Source: Pseudomonas frederiksbergensis (lineage in GTDB: Bacteria; Pseudomonadota; Gammaproteobacteria; Pseudomonadales; Pseudomonadaceae). From it: a DNA stretch of 64,000 nucleotides. Both the position numbers and the translations under genes were made by a program. Positions 51,150-60,941 of the stretch are shown here, in pieces. Location of the stretch: the NCBI RefSeq assembly GCF_001952935.1, contig NZ_CP018319.1, positions 4,918,001 through 4,982,000 of the forward strand, written 5' to 3'. The first letter of the stretch is position 1. Every line of letters begins with the position of its first letter. The notes below the pieces were generated by a model. That model had not been told where the DNA came from. It made no database searches and saw nothing but the letters and a program-made list of their open reading frames with translations.

Positions 51150-51767
51150 ATGACAACCAAGCAACCCGACTGGGAGCGCATTGAACAGCTCTTCCGGGCT
51201 GGCCTGCTCTCGGTGCGTGAGATCGCCTCAGCTTGTAGCGTATCTCACACAGCAATCAACAAGCGGTCGAAGGCTGAAGGCTGGGACCGTGACCTCAACG
51301 CCAAGATCAAGGCTAAAGCTGATTCGCTGGTTTCCAAACGGGAGGTTTCCACAAAGGTTTCCACGGAAACGCTGGCAACCGAGCGTGGAATCGTAGAGGC
51401 GAATGCAGAGGTCATTGCTGACATCAGGATGGCCCACCGAACGGACATTGGTCGGTCTCGCCGACTGGCCAACAAGCTGCTGGATGAGCTGGAATCGCTC
51501 ACCGATGAGCAGGGGACGATCAAGTCTCTGATCAAGCAGTTCAAGGAAGGCGATCACGAAGACGGCGAGGCGATGGCGGACATGCTGGCACTGGCCAACA
51601 AGATCGGCGCGCTCCCATCCCGGACCAAGACCATGAAGGAGCTGGCCGAGACACTAAAAACGCTGGTTGCCCTGGAGCGCCAAGCCTACGACCTGGACAC
51701 GAAAGCCGGCAGCAATGATGCCGACGAGCTATCGAACATGATGGACGAACTATCGAAGGAAGCCTGA
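51150..51767 (+). CDS. Terminase small subunit
   Basis: 205 aa. HTH at about 18-42 (LLSVREIASACSVSHTAINKRSKAEGW), a basic middle and a C-terminal helical part. It recognises the packaging site and hands DNA to the large subunit, whose gene starts 1 nt after its stop. A cos/pac site is probably close by but cannot be seen by eye. Confidence 0.88.
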   Translation: MTTKQPDWERIEQLFRAGLLSVREIASACSVSHTAINKRSKAEGWDRDLNAKIKAKADSLVSKREVSTKVSTETLATERGIVEANAEVIADIRMAHRTDIGRSRRLANKLLDELESLTDEQGTIKSLIKQFKEGDHEDGEAMADMLALANKIGALPSRTKTMKELAETLKTLVALERQAYDLDTKAGSNDADELSNMMDELSKEA

Positions 51768-51768
51768 C

Positions 51769-53256
51769 ATGAAGCCCGAGCACTTGAAGCTGCTCCGGGA
51801 TAAGCGATGGCGCCTGAACAACCTCTACTTCATCACGGATAAGAAGGGCAAGAAGGTCCGCTTCCGGATGACGGACGAGCAGATCGAGTACTTCGATGGG
51901 ATGCACACTCGGAACATCATCCTGAAGGCTCGGCAGCTCGGCTTCACCACCGAGTGCTGCATCATTCAGCTGGATGCGGCTCTGTTCGAGTCGGCCAAGT
52001 GCGCGTTGATCGCTCACACCCTGAACGATGCCAAGCGCCTGTTCCGCGAGAAAGTGAAGTACGCCTATGACAACCTGCCTGCTGAGATACGCGCTGCCAA
52101 CCCTGCTTCTAACGATGCTGCTGGTGAGCTTGTGTTCAGCAAGGGCGGATCGCTCTACGTGTCCACGTCCTTCCGGGGCGGGACTCTACGGTATCTGCAC
52201 GTATCCGAGTTCGGGAAGATCTGCGCCAAGTTTCCCCACAAGGCCAGAGAGATCGTCACCGGCGCCTTCGAGGCCGTGGCCACTGACTGCTTCGTCACGA
52301 TTGAATCGACGGCGGAGGGCCGGGCGGGCTACTTCTTCGATTACTCGCAGAGCGCGGAGCGCCAGCAACTGGCCGGCGTGCCCCTGGGTCTGCTGGATTG
52401 GAAGTTCTTCTTTTTCAGTTGGTGGAAGAACAAAGCCTACTGGCTTGACCCTACCGACGTGGTCATCCCGCAGCGCCTGACCGATTACTTCAATGAACTG
52501 CAAGCCAAGCACGGGATCGTCACGAACGACGGTCAGCGCGCCTGGTACGCGGCCAAGGAGAAGACACTCGGCGATGACATGAAGCGGGAATACCCATCGA
52601 TCCCGGTCGAGGCCTTCCAGCAGTCGGTTGAGGGTGCCTATTACGCGCAACAACTGACCAAGCTTTACGCCCAGCAACGCATTGGCGCGATACCGAACAA
52701 CAGCCACCTGCCGGTGATGACCTTCTGGGACATCGGCGTCGGCGACTCCACGGCCATTTGGTTCGTGCGTCAGGTCGGCACCGAATACCACGTCATTGAT
52801 TACTACGAGAACTCAGGCGAAGGCCTGCGACATTACATGAAGGTGCTCAAGGACAAGGGCTACATCTATTCCGAACACTGGGGGCCGCACGACATCGACA
52901 ACCGCGAGTTCGGCAGCGACGCCAAGACTCGCCGCGAACTGGCGCGAGAGGGTTACGACATCGACGGTCAGAAATACAGCATGACGTTCCAGGTGGTCCC
53001 GAAGATTGGCATCAACGACGGCATCGAGCAGGTCCGGGAAATCCTCCCGCTTTGCGTGTTCGATGAGTCGAAATGTGAGCAGGGCATCAACTGCATCGAG
53101 AACTATCGCAAGGAATGGGACGACAAGCGCGGGTGCTGGAAAGACAAACCTCTGCACGACTGGACGTCTCACGGCTCAGACGGATTCCGGTACTTCGCTG
53201 TCGCCAAGAGCGCAAGGAAGCCGGTCAAATCAATCAAAATGGGATACGCCCGATGA
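51769..53256 (+). CDS. Terminase large subunit
   Basis: 495 aa. ATPase domain: Walker A-type ILKARQLGFTT (about 51-61), Walker B LHVSEFGKI (about 143), coupling motif IESTAEG. Nuclease domain: TFWDIGVGDSTA (first Asp) to the C-terminal Asp/Trp region (HDWTSHGSDGFRY). Motor that cuts and packages the DNA. Confidence 0.95.
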   Translation: MKPEHLKLLRDKRWRLNNLYFITDKKGKKVRFRMTDEQIEYFDGMHTRNIILKARQLGFTTECCIIQLDAALFESAKCALIAHTLNDAKRLFREKVKYAYDNLPAEIRAANPASNDAAGELVFSKGGSLYVSTSFRGGTLRYLHVSEFGKICAKFPHKAREIVTGAFEAVATDCFVTIESTAEGRAGYFFDYSQSAERQQLAGVPLGLLDWKFFFFSWWKNKAYWLDPTDVVIPQRLTDYFNELQAKHGIVTNDGQRAWYAAKEKTLGDDMKREYPSIPVEAFQQSVEGAYYAQQLTKLYAQQRIGAIPNNSHLPVMTFWDIGVGDSTAIWFVRQVGTEYHVIDYYENSGEGLRHYMKVLKDKGYIYSEHWGPHDIDNREFGSDAKTRRELAREGYDIDGQKYSMTFQVVPKIGINDGIEQVREILPLCVFDESKCEQGINCIENYRKEWDDKRGCWKDKPLHDWTSHGSDGFRYFAVAKSARKPVKSIKMGYAR

Positions 53257-54665
53257 GCAACGACGTTTCTTTCAAGCGGCCCGAGTACATCGAAGTACTG
53301 GATCGCTGGGCGTCAGTGCGCGACGTGTGCGCCGGTCAGCATCGAGTTGTATGCCGATTGCCCGAGCTGAATGCTCATGACAAGTCGGAAGAGAACAAAG
53401 GCCGCAATAAGTCGTACCGCGAACGCGCCGTGTTCAAGAACGCAACCGGTCACACGCGCAACGGCTTGCTCGGCCTGGCCTTCCACAAAGACCCGACGCT
53501 CACGGTGCCGAAGAAGCTGGAATATCTGCAGGACAACGCCAACGGATCCGGGGTGAGCATCTACCAGCATTCGCAAGGTACGCTGGAAAAGGTGCTTGAG
53601 GCCGGTCGTCACGGCCTGTACGTCGATTACCACCAGGACAAAGGTGTTGGTGGCCATTCGGTGATTCTGTCGTACTGCGCCGAGGACATCATCAATTGGC
53701 GCGCCGGAATGGTGAACGGCCACAACGTGCTGACGCTGGTCGTGTTGCGGGAGATGATGGAGGTTGAGGACGGCTTCGGATTCAAGGCTGTTGAGCAGTT
53801 CCGCGAACTCGTGCTTGAGGCTGAAGGTTTCGTCTGCCGAGTCTGGCGTCGATCTGGCCCGAGAGGTGGCGGTCCGCTTGAGGTCACCGAGATGTTCACG
53901 CCGGAAGGCATTACCGGGCGCCTCAAGGAAATCCCGTTCACCTTCATCGGCGCACAGAACAACGATCCATCTATCGACGAATCGCCGCTGTACGACATCG
54001 CAATGATCAACCTTGGGCATTACCGCAACAGCGCTGACTACGAAGACAGCGTCTTCTGGTGCGGGCAGGCTCAGCCATGGATCTCTGGCCTGGATGAGCA
54101 GTGGCGCGACCATATGGAGAAAAACGGCGTTTACGTCGGCTCCCGGGCGCCAATGCTGCTTCCCGCAGGCGGTGCCTTTGGTTACGCACAGCCATCGCCG
54201 AACACCCTGGTCAAGGAGGCCATGGCCGACAAGAACCAGATGATGATCGAGCTAGGCGCCCGCATGGTTGTCGCATCGCTGGCTGCCAAAACGGCTACCG
54301 AGTCCCGCGGTGATCAGTCTGCATCAACATCGGTGCTGGCTGGGTGCGTGGCTAATGTCAGCGAGGCTTACACCCGGGCGATCATGTGGTGCGGTCTTTA
54401 CATGGGCATCACCGACAAGGTTGCGTACCAGATCAATCAGGAGTTCGTCGAGCTGACGGCTGATCCGCAAATGATCACCGCGCTGGTTGGTCTCTGGCAG
54501 AACGGTGGTTTTGCGAAAGCCGATCTGCGCATGTACTTGCGCAAGCTTGGGCTGATAGCTCCTGAGCGGACTGACCTGCAGATCGATGAAGAGATCGACG
54601 GCGATGGCGCGGGCTTGAATCTCGACAAGGTGGACAACAATGGCAACGGCACCGGTACTGATTGA
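53253..54665 (+). CDS. Portal protein (DUF4055 family)
   Basis: 470 aa from an ATG overlapping the terminase stop. MSNDVSFKRPEYIEVLDRWASVRDVCAG is the DUF4055 start; central SQGTLEKVLEAGRHGLYVDY and C-terminal ALVGLWQNGGFAKADLRMYLRK fit portal proteins. Forms the dodecameric DNA gate of the head. Confidence 0.88.
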   Translation: MSNDVSFKRPEYIEVLDRWASVRDVCAGQHRVVCRLPELNAHDKSEENKGRNKSYRERAVFKNATGHTRNGLLGLAFHKDPTLTVPKKLEYLQDNANGSGVSIYQHSQGTLEKVLEAGRHGLYVDYHQDKGVGGHSVILSYCAEDIINWRAGMVNGHNVLTLVVLREMMEVEDGFGFKAVEQFRELVLEAEGFVCRVWRRSGPRGGGPLEVTEMFTPEGITGRLKEIPFTFIGAQNNDPSIDESPLYDIAMINLGHYRNSADYEDSVFWCGQAQPWISGLDEQWRDHMEKNGVYVGSRAPMLLPAGGAFGYAQPSPNTLVKEAMADKNQMMIELGARMVVASLAAKTATESRGDQSASTSVLAGCVANVSEAYTRAIMWCGLYMGITDKVAYQINQEFVELTADPQMITALVGLWQNGGFAKADLRMYLRKLGLIAPERTDLQIDEEIDGDGAGLNLDKVDNNGNGTGTD

Positions 54666-55707
54666 AGCGACGATTCGCCACCAAGTCCTGCTCGAGCAAT
54701 TGAAGTCGGGCGAAGTAGAAAAAATCGCGAAGTACCTGCGCGAAATCGACAAGGTGGTGCGCGACCGGTTGAGTCGTGATGATCTGACAGGTTGGGGTCG
54801 GGATCGACTGGAGAAGATGCTTGCAGAGGTCGATGGGCAGATCCTTGCCATCTACGCGCGGTATTCGCGACAGCTCAATAGCGACCTAGTGGATATTGCG
54901 GAGTACGAGGCAGCATTCGAGGCGCGAAGCCTGGATCAGGTGCTCGTCAATTACTCTGCTGTTGCCCCGACGCTGCCAGCATTGCGGGCAGCGATCAAGG
55001 CCAGGCCGCTGCAGGTGCAAGGCGCTGGTGGCGGCAAGCTACTTGAGCCATTCCTTGAGGATTGGACCGGTACCGAGCGCAGCCGAGTAATTAACTCAAT
55101 ACGCCTCGGCTTCAGTCAGGGCCTAACCAACTTCCAGATCATCCAATCGATTCGCGGAACGAAAGCGGCGAACTACACCGACGGCATCCTGGGGATCAAC
55201 TCCAGAAACGCGGACGCCATCGTTCGAACCGCTGTTCAGCACGTATCGAACGTGGCGCGCTTCGAGACCTGGAGCGCAAATCGTGACGTTGTGACCGGCT
55301 ACCGCTGGGTTTCGACTCTCGACAGCCGGACGACTCAGGCTTGCCGGTCGCTTGATGGTCGCGTGTTCAGTATGGGCAATGGTCCGATGCCGCCGGCGCA
55401 TATCCGCTGCCGGTCCACGACTGTAGCTGAGCTGGATAGCCGTTTCGACTTCCTCAAGGAGGGCGCTACGCGATCCAGCAAGGACGGCTATGTCGATGCC
55501 GGGGAAACCTATTACGACTGGCTCGCCAAGCAGCCTGTAACGTTTCAGGACCAGGCCATCGGCAAAGCACGGGGCAAGCTGTTCCGTGATGGCGGGCTTT
55601 CCACTGAGCGCTTCTCGGCGCTGCAGCTAGACCGACGATTTAAACCTCTGACACTACAACAGCTGAAGGCGCTGGAGCCTCTGGCGTTCGAGCGAGCAGG
55701 GATCTGA
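54640..55707 (+). CDS. Minor head protein (Mu F / SPP1 gp7-like)
   Basis: 355 aa. The C-terminal core TGYRWVSTLDSRTTQACRSL, DGRVF and PPAHIRCRSTTVAEL is the phage head morphogenesis domain. It overlaps the portal gene by 26 nt. Probably enters the head and assists DNA ejection or assembly. Confidence 0.9.
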   Translation: MATAPVLIEATIRHQVLLEQLKSGEVEKIAKYLREIDKVVRDRLSRDDLTGWGRDRLEKMLAEVDGQILAIYARYSRQLNSDLVDIAEYEAAFEARSLDQVLVNYSAVAPTLPALRAAIKARPLQVQGAGGGKLLEPFLEDWTGTERSRVINSIRLGFSQGLTNFQIIQSIRGTKAANYTDGILGINSRNADAIVRTAVQHVSNVARFETWSANRDVVTGYRWVSTLDSRTTQACRSLDGRVFSMGNGPMPPAHIRCRSTTVAELDSRFDFLKEGATRSSKDGYVDAGETYYDWLAKQPVTFQDQAIGKARGKLFRDGGLSTERFSALQLDRRFKPLTLQQLKALEPLAFERAGI

Positions 55708-55721
55708 CGAAAAGCATTCAT

Positions 55722-55746
55722 ACCGCCGCCTAAGGGCGGTTTTTTA
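55722..55746 (+). terminator. Terminator after the minor head gene
   Basis: ACCGCC, 7-nt loop, GGCGGT and six T residues; may balance expression of the capsid genes. Confidence 0.8.
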
Positions 55747-55788
55747 TTGCCTGCAAAGCAGGCAGAACAAACCCAAGGGGTGCATCAA

Positions 55789-56517
55789 GTGGCAGATGAA
55801 AACGAAATCGACCTGGAAAACCCGGCAATCAAGGCCGCTATCGCGACTGCCGCCGAAGCATCCGTTACCGGGCTGAGCAACAAAAACAAGGAGCTGCTGG
55901 GAAAACTGAAAGATGCCACCGGCCGCATTACTCAGTTCGAAAGCCAGTTCGAAGGCCTGAACATCGATGCGGTGAAGAGCCTGTTGGCCAAGGCCGGACA
56001 GGACGAAGAAACCAAACTGCTGACCGAGGGCAAGATCGACGAGGTCTTCGGCAAGCGCACAGAGCGCCTACGAGGTGACTTCGAAAAACAACTGGCGGGC
56101 GAGAAAGCCCGTGCGGACAAGTCCGATGCCTTCGCCAGCAAGTTCCGAGACAAGGTGCTCGGTGACTCCATTCGCGCTGCCGCCATCAAGGCTGGCGCGC
56201 TGCCCGAGGCGGCGGACGATCTGATCCTTCGCGCCAAAGGCCAGTTTTCGCTGAATGAAGAAGGCGAAGCAGTCGCTGTCGACAAAGATGGCCAGGCCAT
56301 CCTCGGCAAAGACGGCAAAACCCCACTGTCTCCTCTGGAGTGGGCTGAATCCTTGCGCGAAAGCGCACCTCATCTGTGGCCAAGGGCTTCAGGGACCAAT
56401 GCCCCGGGCGGGGGTGGCGGTAATGCCGCATTGAAGCGCTCCGAAATGTCCTCCGTTCAGAAACGTGAATTCCTCACGAAGAACGGCCAGGACGCATACC
56501 TGAAACTGCCCAAATAA
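55789..56517 (+). CDS. Putative scaffolding protein
   Basis: 242 aa from a GTG 8 nt after AAGGGG; upstream starts are open but unsupported. Acidic and coiled-coil rich (KNKELLGKLKDATGRITQFESQ), with a C-terminal basic helix (MSSVQKREFLTKNGQDAY). Size, composition and place directly before the capsid gene point to the scaffold. Confidence 0.78.
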   Translation: MADENEIDLENPAIKAAIATAAEASVTGLSNKNKELLGKLKDATGRITQFESQFEGLNIDAVKSLLAKAGQDEETKLLTEGKIDEVFGKRTERLRGDFEKQLAGEKARADKSDAFASKFRDKVLGDSIRAAAIKAGALPEAADDLILRAKGQFSLNEEGEAVAVDKDGQAILGKDGKTPLSPLEWAESLRESAPHLWPRASGTNAPGGGGGNAALKRSEMSSVQKREFLTKNGQDAYLKLPK

Positions 56518-56528
56518 CGGAGTAACAC

Positions 56529-57470
56529 ATGGCGACTACCATCAACTCGGACATGATCGTTTATAACGACCTTGCCCAAACCGCCTACCTGGAGCGCATC
56601 CAGGATGTCATCGATGTGTTCAACGGCTCGTCCGGCGGCGCAATCGTGCTGGATAACGAACTGATCGAAGGCGACCTGCGCAAGCGTGCTTTCTACAAGC
56701 TCGGCGGCGCGATCGCTCACCGTGATGTGAACTCGGTCGCGGCCGTTGTCGGCCAGAAGATCGGCGCCGGCGAAGTGGTCGGCGTTAAGGTGCCGTTCAA
56801 ATATGGCCCTTACGAAACCACCGAAGAAGCGTTCAAGCGCCGCGCTCGCTCCCCGGAAGAGTTTTCCGAGCTGGTAGGTATGGATTACGCCGACGCAGTG
56901 CTGGAAGGCTACATCCAGTACGCCATGGCCGCCTTGAAGGCAGCTATCGGTGCGAACGCCAACATGGTCGCGGCTGCCAGCTTTGCTACTGACGGCAAGA
57001 AGGCGCTGACCAAGGGCATGCGTAAGTTCGGCGATCGCTTTGGCCGCATCGCGATGTGGACCATGGACTCGGCGACCTATTTCGACATGGTCGATCAGGC
57101 CATCACCGACAAGATCTACGAAGAAGCAGGCGTCGTGATTTACGGTGGCCAGCCAGGCACCATGGGCAAGCCGGTGCTGGTGTCCGACACCATTCCAGCC
57201 GACACCATCTTCGGCTTGCAGGCGGGCGCGATCAAAATCACCGAGTCCCAAGCTCCGGGGTTCCGGTCTTACCCGATCAACAACCAGGAAAACTTGGCGA
57301 TGGGCTTCCGCGCCGAGGGTACATTCAACCTGGACCTGCTCGGCTACAGCTGGGCTGACGCGGTTGGCGGCATCAACCCAAGCCTGGCCGCCATCGGCAC
57401 CGGTGCCAACTGGACCAAGTACGCGACCAGCGACAAGGTCACTGCCGGCGTTCTGATCAATCTGACCTAA
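56529..57470 (+). CDS. Major capsid protein
   Basis: 313 aa, MATTINSDMIVYNDLAQTAYLERIQDVIDVFN. Mixed alpha/beta with HK97-like features (long helix at about 120-150, MWTMDSATYFDMVDQAITDKI). Preceded by CGGAGTAACAC. Forms the head shell. Confidence 0.88.
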   Translation: MATTINSDMIVYNDLAQTAYLERIQDVIDVFNGSSGGAIVLDNELIEGDLRKRAFYKLGGAIAHRDVNSVAAVVGQKIGAGEVVGVKVPFKYGPYETTEEAFKRRARSPEEFSELVGMDYADAVLEGYIQYAMAALKAAIGANANMVAAASFATDGKKALTKGMRKFGDRFGRIAMWTMDSATYFDMVDQAITDKIYEEAGVVIYGGQPGTMGKPVLVSDTIPADTIFGLQAGAIKITESQAPGFRSYPINNQENLAMGFRAEGTFNLDLLGYSWADAVGGINPSLAAIGTGANWTKYATSDKVTAGVLINLT

Positions 57471-57521
57471 CAGTCAGCCCCAAACACGGTGGTTCAGCGA
57501 TGGGCCGCCTTGGAGGATTTC

Positions 57522-57779
57522 ATGGAACTGACTTACTCTGCGCAGAGAACGGACTTTGATCCGGATACGCGCTACCGTAATCCCGAATACTTCGAGCGAC
57601 CAGAGTCGGGTGTGACCAAGGTCACCGTGGTAGGCGAGTGGCCCTCAGTGGTTGATGCTTACAAGGCCGCCGAAGTCGAAGTGGTCGTGACCAGGGCATC
57701 AAAGGAAAAGAAATCAGCCAAGCCTGATACTAAGGAACTGGCAGGTGCCGGGCCTGAACGTTTGAGTGAAACGGAGTAA
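57522..57779 (+). CDS. Hypothetical structural-region protein, 85 aa
   Basis: MELTYSAQRTDFDPDTRYRNPEYFERPESGVTKV behind GGAGG. A beta-rich start and a lysine-rich tail. Between capsid and connector genes; possible head decoration or adaptor role, unproven. Confidence 0.65.
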   Translation: MELTYSAQRTDFDPDTRYRNPEYFERPESGVTKVTVVGEWPSVVDAYKAAEVEVVVTRASKEKKSAKPDTKELAGAGPERLSETE

Positions 57780-57782
57780 CAC

Positions 57783-58283
57783 ATGCTCATCATTGAAGAC
57801 GGCACCGGCAAGCCAGATGCTGAATCGTTCGCGACGGCCGAAAGCCTGGCGATGTACGCGGTCAAGTTCGGCCGCACCATCCCGGCAACCGAGCCAGAGC
57901 AGGAAGCACTGCTGCGCCGCGCTGCCGTCCAGATGATGGCTTTGACCTGGAAGGGCAATAAGTCGAGCTCGGCCCAGGCATTGCCCTGGCCTCGCCGCGG
58001 CGCTCAGGTAGACGGCGAGATCCTTTCGCCGACCTACATTCCGGCACGCATCGAATACGGACAGATGGCGTTGGCAGTTGAGATCTACGCCGACGACATC
58101 GACCCTCCATCAAAACGAACCGGCGCAGTGATCCGAGAGCGCGTAGAAGGCGCGGTGGATGTGCAGTATGCAGAGGTCAGTAATAACAGCGGCTATCTGC
58201 TGCCCGCCGCACCGGATCGCCCCAGCGCGACCCAGTTCGCCGACTACCTTGCCCGACGAGGGCTGTTCGCCATAAGGGCCTGA
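57783..58283 (+). CDS. Head-tail connector, DnaT-like fold
   Basis: 166 aa. MLIIEDGTGKPDAESFATAESLAMYAVKFG and ALPWPRRGA are typical of the DnaT-like/gp6-type adaptor family. It joins the portal to the tail. Same CGGAGTAACAC leader as the capsid gene. Confidence 0.82.
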   Translation: MLIIEDGTGKPDAESFATAESLAMYAVKFGRTIPATEPEQEALLRRAAVQMMALTWKGNKSSSAQALPWPRRGAQVDGEILSPTYIPARIEYGQMALAVEIYADDIDPPSKRTGAVIRERVEGAVDVQYAEVSNNSGYLLPAAPDRPSATQFADYLARRGLFAIRA

Positions 58284-58285
58284 GC

Positions 58286-58675
58286 ATGAGCGCTTTCTAC
58301 GACCGCATGGCCGCCACCGCTTTGCGGTTGATTGAGCGATTTGGCCAGGCCGCAACGCTTTCCGATACGCCCGAACCAGACCCTGATGACTACGACCCAG
58401 TGACCGGCACGGGCCCCGTCATTGTGCCTGTCACTCAGTCTGGCCAAGTGATCCTGCTGGACTACACAGTGCAGGAGGCCGGCATCATTAACGCTGCCGG
58501 CTCGCTGGTTCAGCAGGGCGACAAGAAGATCATGCTCGCTGCCAAAGGGCTTGCCTGGCCGCCAACGATGACGACCACCATCCTTGTCGACGGCCTGACC
58601 TGGACGATCGTCAATATCAAATCCACCAATCCAGCCAGCACGCCGCTGGTCTATGAGCTTCACGGGAGGCGCTGA
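58286..58675 (+). CDS. Head-tail joining (neck) protein, 129 aa
   Basis: MSAFYDRMAATALRLIERFGQAATL, then beta strands (VDGLTWTIVNIKSTNPASTPLVYELHGRR). Size and order fit a head closure protein. Stop overlaps the next start. Confidence 0.75.
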   Translation: MSAFYDRMAATALRLIERFGQAATLSDTPEPDPDDYDPVTGTGPVIVPVTQSGQVILLDYTVQEAGIINAAGSLVQQGDKKIMLAAKGLAWPPTMTTTILVDGLTWTIVNIKSTNPASTPLVYELHGRR

Positions 58676-59064
58676 TGAGCTTTGCAGACGACATCAAGCG
58701 ATTCGCCGCCAAGACCTCGAAGGCGCATGACGAAATCACTCGCGGCACGACCATTGCTCTATTCAATGCGGTGATCAATGACACCCCGGTCGACACCGGG
58801 CGCGCTCGCGGCAACTGGCAAACCACAGTAGGGCAGCCGGCCACCAATCAAATTGAAAGGGATGGCGCTTCAGCCTCGATCGCGGAAGCGATAACCAATA
58901 CTCCCATGGGGGCGGGCCAGGAGACGATGCTGGCAAACAACCTCCCATACATCGTAGACCTTGAAAACGGGACGTCGAAGCAGGCGCCTCAAGGCATGGT
59001 CCATCGCAACGTTGACCGTTTCCAGAGGCTGATTGACGAGCAGGCCAGGAAGAACCGCGTATGA
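58675..59064 (+). CDS. HK97 gp10-family tail-completion protein
   Basis: 129 aa. DTPVDTGRARGNWQT and LPYIVDLENGTSKQAPQGMV are the gp10 family marks. Needed for joining head and tail in HK97-like phages. Confidence 0.9.
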   Translation: MSFADDIKRFAAKTSKAHDEITRGTTIALFNAVINDTPVDTGRARGNWQTTVGQPATNQIERDGASASIAEAITNTPMGAGQETMLANNLPYIVDLENGTSKQAPQGMVHRNVDRFQRLIDEQARKNRV

Positions 59065-59480
59065 GCGAGACCAAAATCAACGGCGCGCTGGTTGCTGCCT
59101 ATCTGGCGAGCAATCTTTACCCAGCAACTAAGACAGCCTGGGAAGGGAAAGCCTTCACGCCGGTAACCGGCCAAGCCTGGGCTCGACTCACGGATATGCC
59201 AACCGGTCGCGAGCCGGCGGCGTTCGGTGGTGTCAACCCAGTTGAGCGCAGTGGTTACCTGCAGATCGATATCTACCACCCGAACAACATCGGTACCGGT
59301 CCAATCCTCGCCGACGCCGACAAGGCGCTGAGCTTCTACGCACCCGGGCTCGGCCTCGAATACCAAGGTCAGCGTGTGCACATCCGCAAGGCGGAGCGCT
59401 CGAAGATCACGCCCGAGGCTGTCTGGACTGGCGTGAGCATCCTCGTTTATTACACGGCCTGGATCTTCCCGACCGCCTGA
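59061..59480 (+). CDS. Tail terminator (DUF4128 family)
   Basis: 139 aa. MSETKINGALVAAYLASNLY and a conserved strand core with SGYLQIDIYHPNNIGTGP fit DUF4128, a minor tail protein that ends tube growth. 4-nt overlap with gp10. Confidence 0.85.
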   Translation: MSETKINGALVAAYLASNLYPATKTAWEGKAFTPVTGQAWARLTDMPTGREPAAFGGVNPVERSGYLQIDIYHPNNIGTGPILADADKALSFYAPGLGLEYQGQRVHIRKAERSKITPEAVWTGVSILVYYTAWIFPTA

Positions 59481-59502
59481 GCCAACCCGAGCAATACCCG
59501 AA

Positions 59503-59529
59503 CCCCGCCCATTGAGCGGGTTTTTTCGT
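59503..59529 (+). terminator. Terminator before the tail tube gene
   Basis: CCCGC, 7-nt loop, GCGGG and six T residues. Confidence 0.8.
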
Positions 59530-59545
59530 TTCAGGAGATCCCTAA

Positions 59546-60451
59546 ATGGGCAAGTTAGCCAACGGCTCGGCCGTTCAAGCGTATTACGTCGAAGAGGTTG
59601 CGGGAGAGATCCCGGCCACTCCGGCATGGAAACCGATCCGCTTCGTCAGCGAAGGACTGACGCCGAACATCAACCAGATCGATACGGCCGAGATGAACCA
59701 AACCCGCCAGCGACCACCAAGCCGTGGCGGCACCTACAGCGTGGCCGGCGACATCGCCGTCGAGCTGTCGTTCTCCAGCTTCGACGACCTGATCCAGGCG
59801 GCGATGCAGGGCACCTGGACGGCCAACGTCCTGAAGATCGGCAAGGTTGAGCGCTCGTTCGCCATTATGGAGCGCCACACTGACATCGATGTCGATTACG
59901 TGTACCGCGGCTGCCGCGTCAGCACCATGGCGATCAGTTCGCCGCTGAATGCTCCGGTTGGCGTCACGTTCAGCATGATGGGTACTAAGGCGCAGAAGTT
60001 CACCGTGCCGGTTGGGTCGACCTACCTGCCTGCTACTGCAACCGACATCATGATCACCACCAACTTGGTGTTGAAAGAAGGCGGAGTCGATGTGGCCTAC
60101 GCCACCGAATGGAGCGTTAACCTCGATAACGGCATGGAAGCGTTGTTCGCTCTGGGCAGTCGGGAGGCTTTCGACATCTCCAACGGTGTCGCGGTGGTCA
60201 CCGGCTCCATGAGCGCCTACCTCGTCGATGAGGTGTTGTGGGACAAGGTTCTCGATGAGACCTCGACCTCGCACTCCATCGAACTCAAGGAAGGCGCCGA
60301 CAGCTACACGATCGATCTGCCGAAGGTCCGATATACCCAGGGCCAGAAGCAAGTCAGCGGCCCTGGTGCAGTGATCCCGCAATACACCGTTAGCGCCGGC
60401 TACGACGCAACGCTGGCCACCACCATGATGATCACGCGCACCGGCGTGTAA
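59546..60451 (+). CDS. Major tail tube protein
   Basis: 301 aa, MGKLANGSAVQAYYVEEVAGEIPATPAW, the tube-protein N-terminus, followed by a beta-sandwich core. AGGAG precedes the start. An abundant product, flanked on both sides by terminators. Confidence 0.88.
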   Translation: MGKLANGSAVQAYYVEEVAGEIPATPAWKPIRFVSEGLTPNINQIDTAEMNQTRQRPPSRGGTYSVAGDIAVELSFSSFDDLIQAAMQGTWTANVLKIGKVERSFAIMERHTDIDVDYVYRGCRVSTMAISSPLNAPVGVTFSMMGTKAQKFTVPVGSTYLPATATDIMITTNLVLKEGGVDVAYATEWSVNLDNGMEALFALGSREAFDISNGVAVVTGSMSAYLVDEVLWDKVLDETSTSHSIELKEGADSYTIDLPKVRYTQGQKQVSGPGAVIPQYTVSAGYDATLATTMMITRTGV

Positions 60452-60466
60452 TCCAATCCTCACTCC

Positions 60467-60498
60467 AAGCCCGCCACTGAGCGGGCTTTCTGTTTTCT
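60467..60498 (+). terminator. Terminator after the tail tube gene
   Basis: AGCCCGC, loop, GCGGGCT and a broken T tract. Confidence 0.75.
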
Positions 60499-60512
60499 GG
60501 AGCTAATACCGA

Positions 60513-60941
60513 ATGACCACTAAAGCCGAAAAAGTCGCCGCACCTGTCAAGGCATTCGCTCTGTCCGACTTCTTTACCTTGGGCGCGCTGGAGAAGGGCA
60601 AGAAGCTGCCGCTGACCCTGCCGGACGGTACCGAAACCGAATATCACCTGATGGTGCTGGGTGCCGATGCGCCGGCGGCGCGCAAGGCTCTGCTGGAAGC
60701 GACCCGCATCCTGCGCGATGAGGGCAAGGAAGGCATGTCGGTCGAAGAAGAAACCGAGATCGCTCAGCGTGCCAATCTGCACTATCGCTCCGCGTTGGCG
60801 TTTGACTGGTCGCTGCCCGTGCCGTACTCGAAAGAAGCCATCGCCGAGCTGCTGCTCAACAACCCTGGCCTGTCGAATGATGTTGAGCGCCTGGCGAGCG
60901 ACCGCGCCCGTTTTTTCGCTCCAGAGTTGAAAGCCTCCTAA
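60513..60941 (+). CDS. Tail assembly chaperone, short (G-type) product
   Basis: 142 aa, MTTKAEKVAAPVKAFALSDFF; helical C-terminal half (KEAIAELLLNNPGLSNDVERL). Equivalent of lambda gpG. Slip site T TTT TTC lies 8 codons before the stop and leads to the GT fusion. Confidence 0.88.
   Translation: MTTKAEKVAAPVKAFALSDFFTLGALEKGKKLPLTLPDGTETEYHLMVLGADAPAARKALLEATRILRDEGKEGMSVEEETEIAQRANLHYRSALAFDWSLPVPYSKEAIAELLLNNPGLSNDVERLASDRARFFAPELKAS
60911..60917 (+). promoter_or_regulatory. -1 ribosomal frameshift site
   Basis: T TTT TTC read in the frame of the chaperone gene. After slipping back one base, the frame stays open to 61249. Confidence 0.8.

Noticed and set aside
59555..60463. 302-codon minus-strand frame over the tail tube gene
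   Set aside because: Shadow frame; the plus-strand product has clear family features and a good ribosome site.
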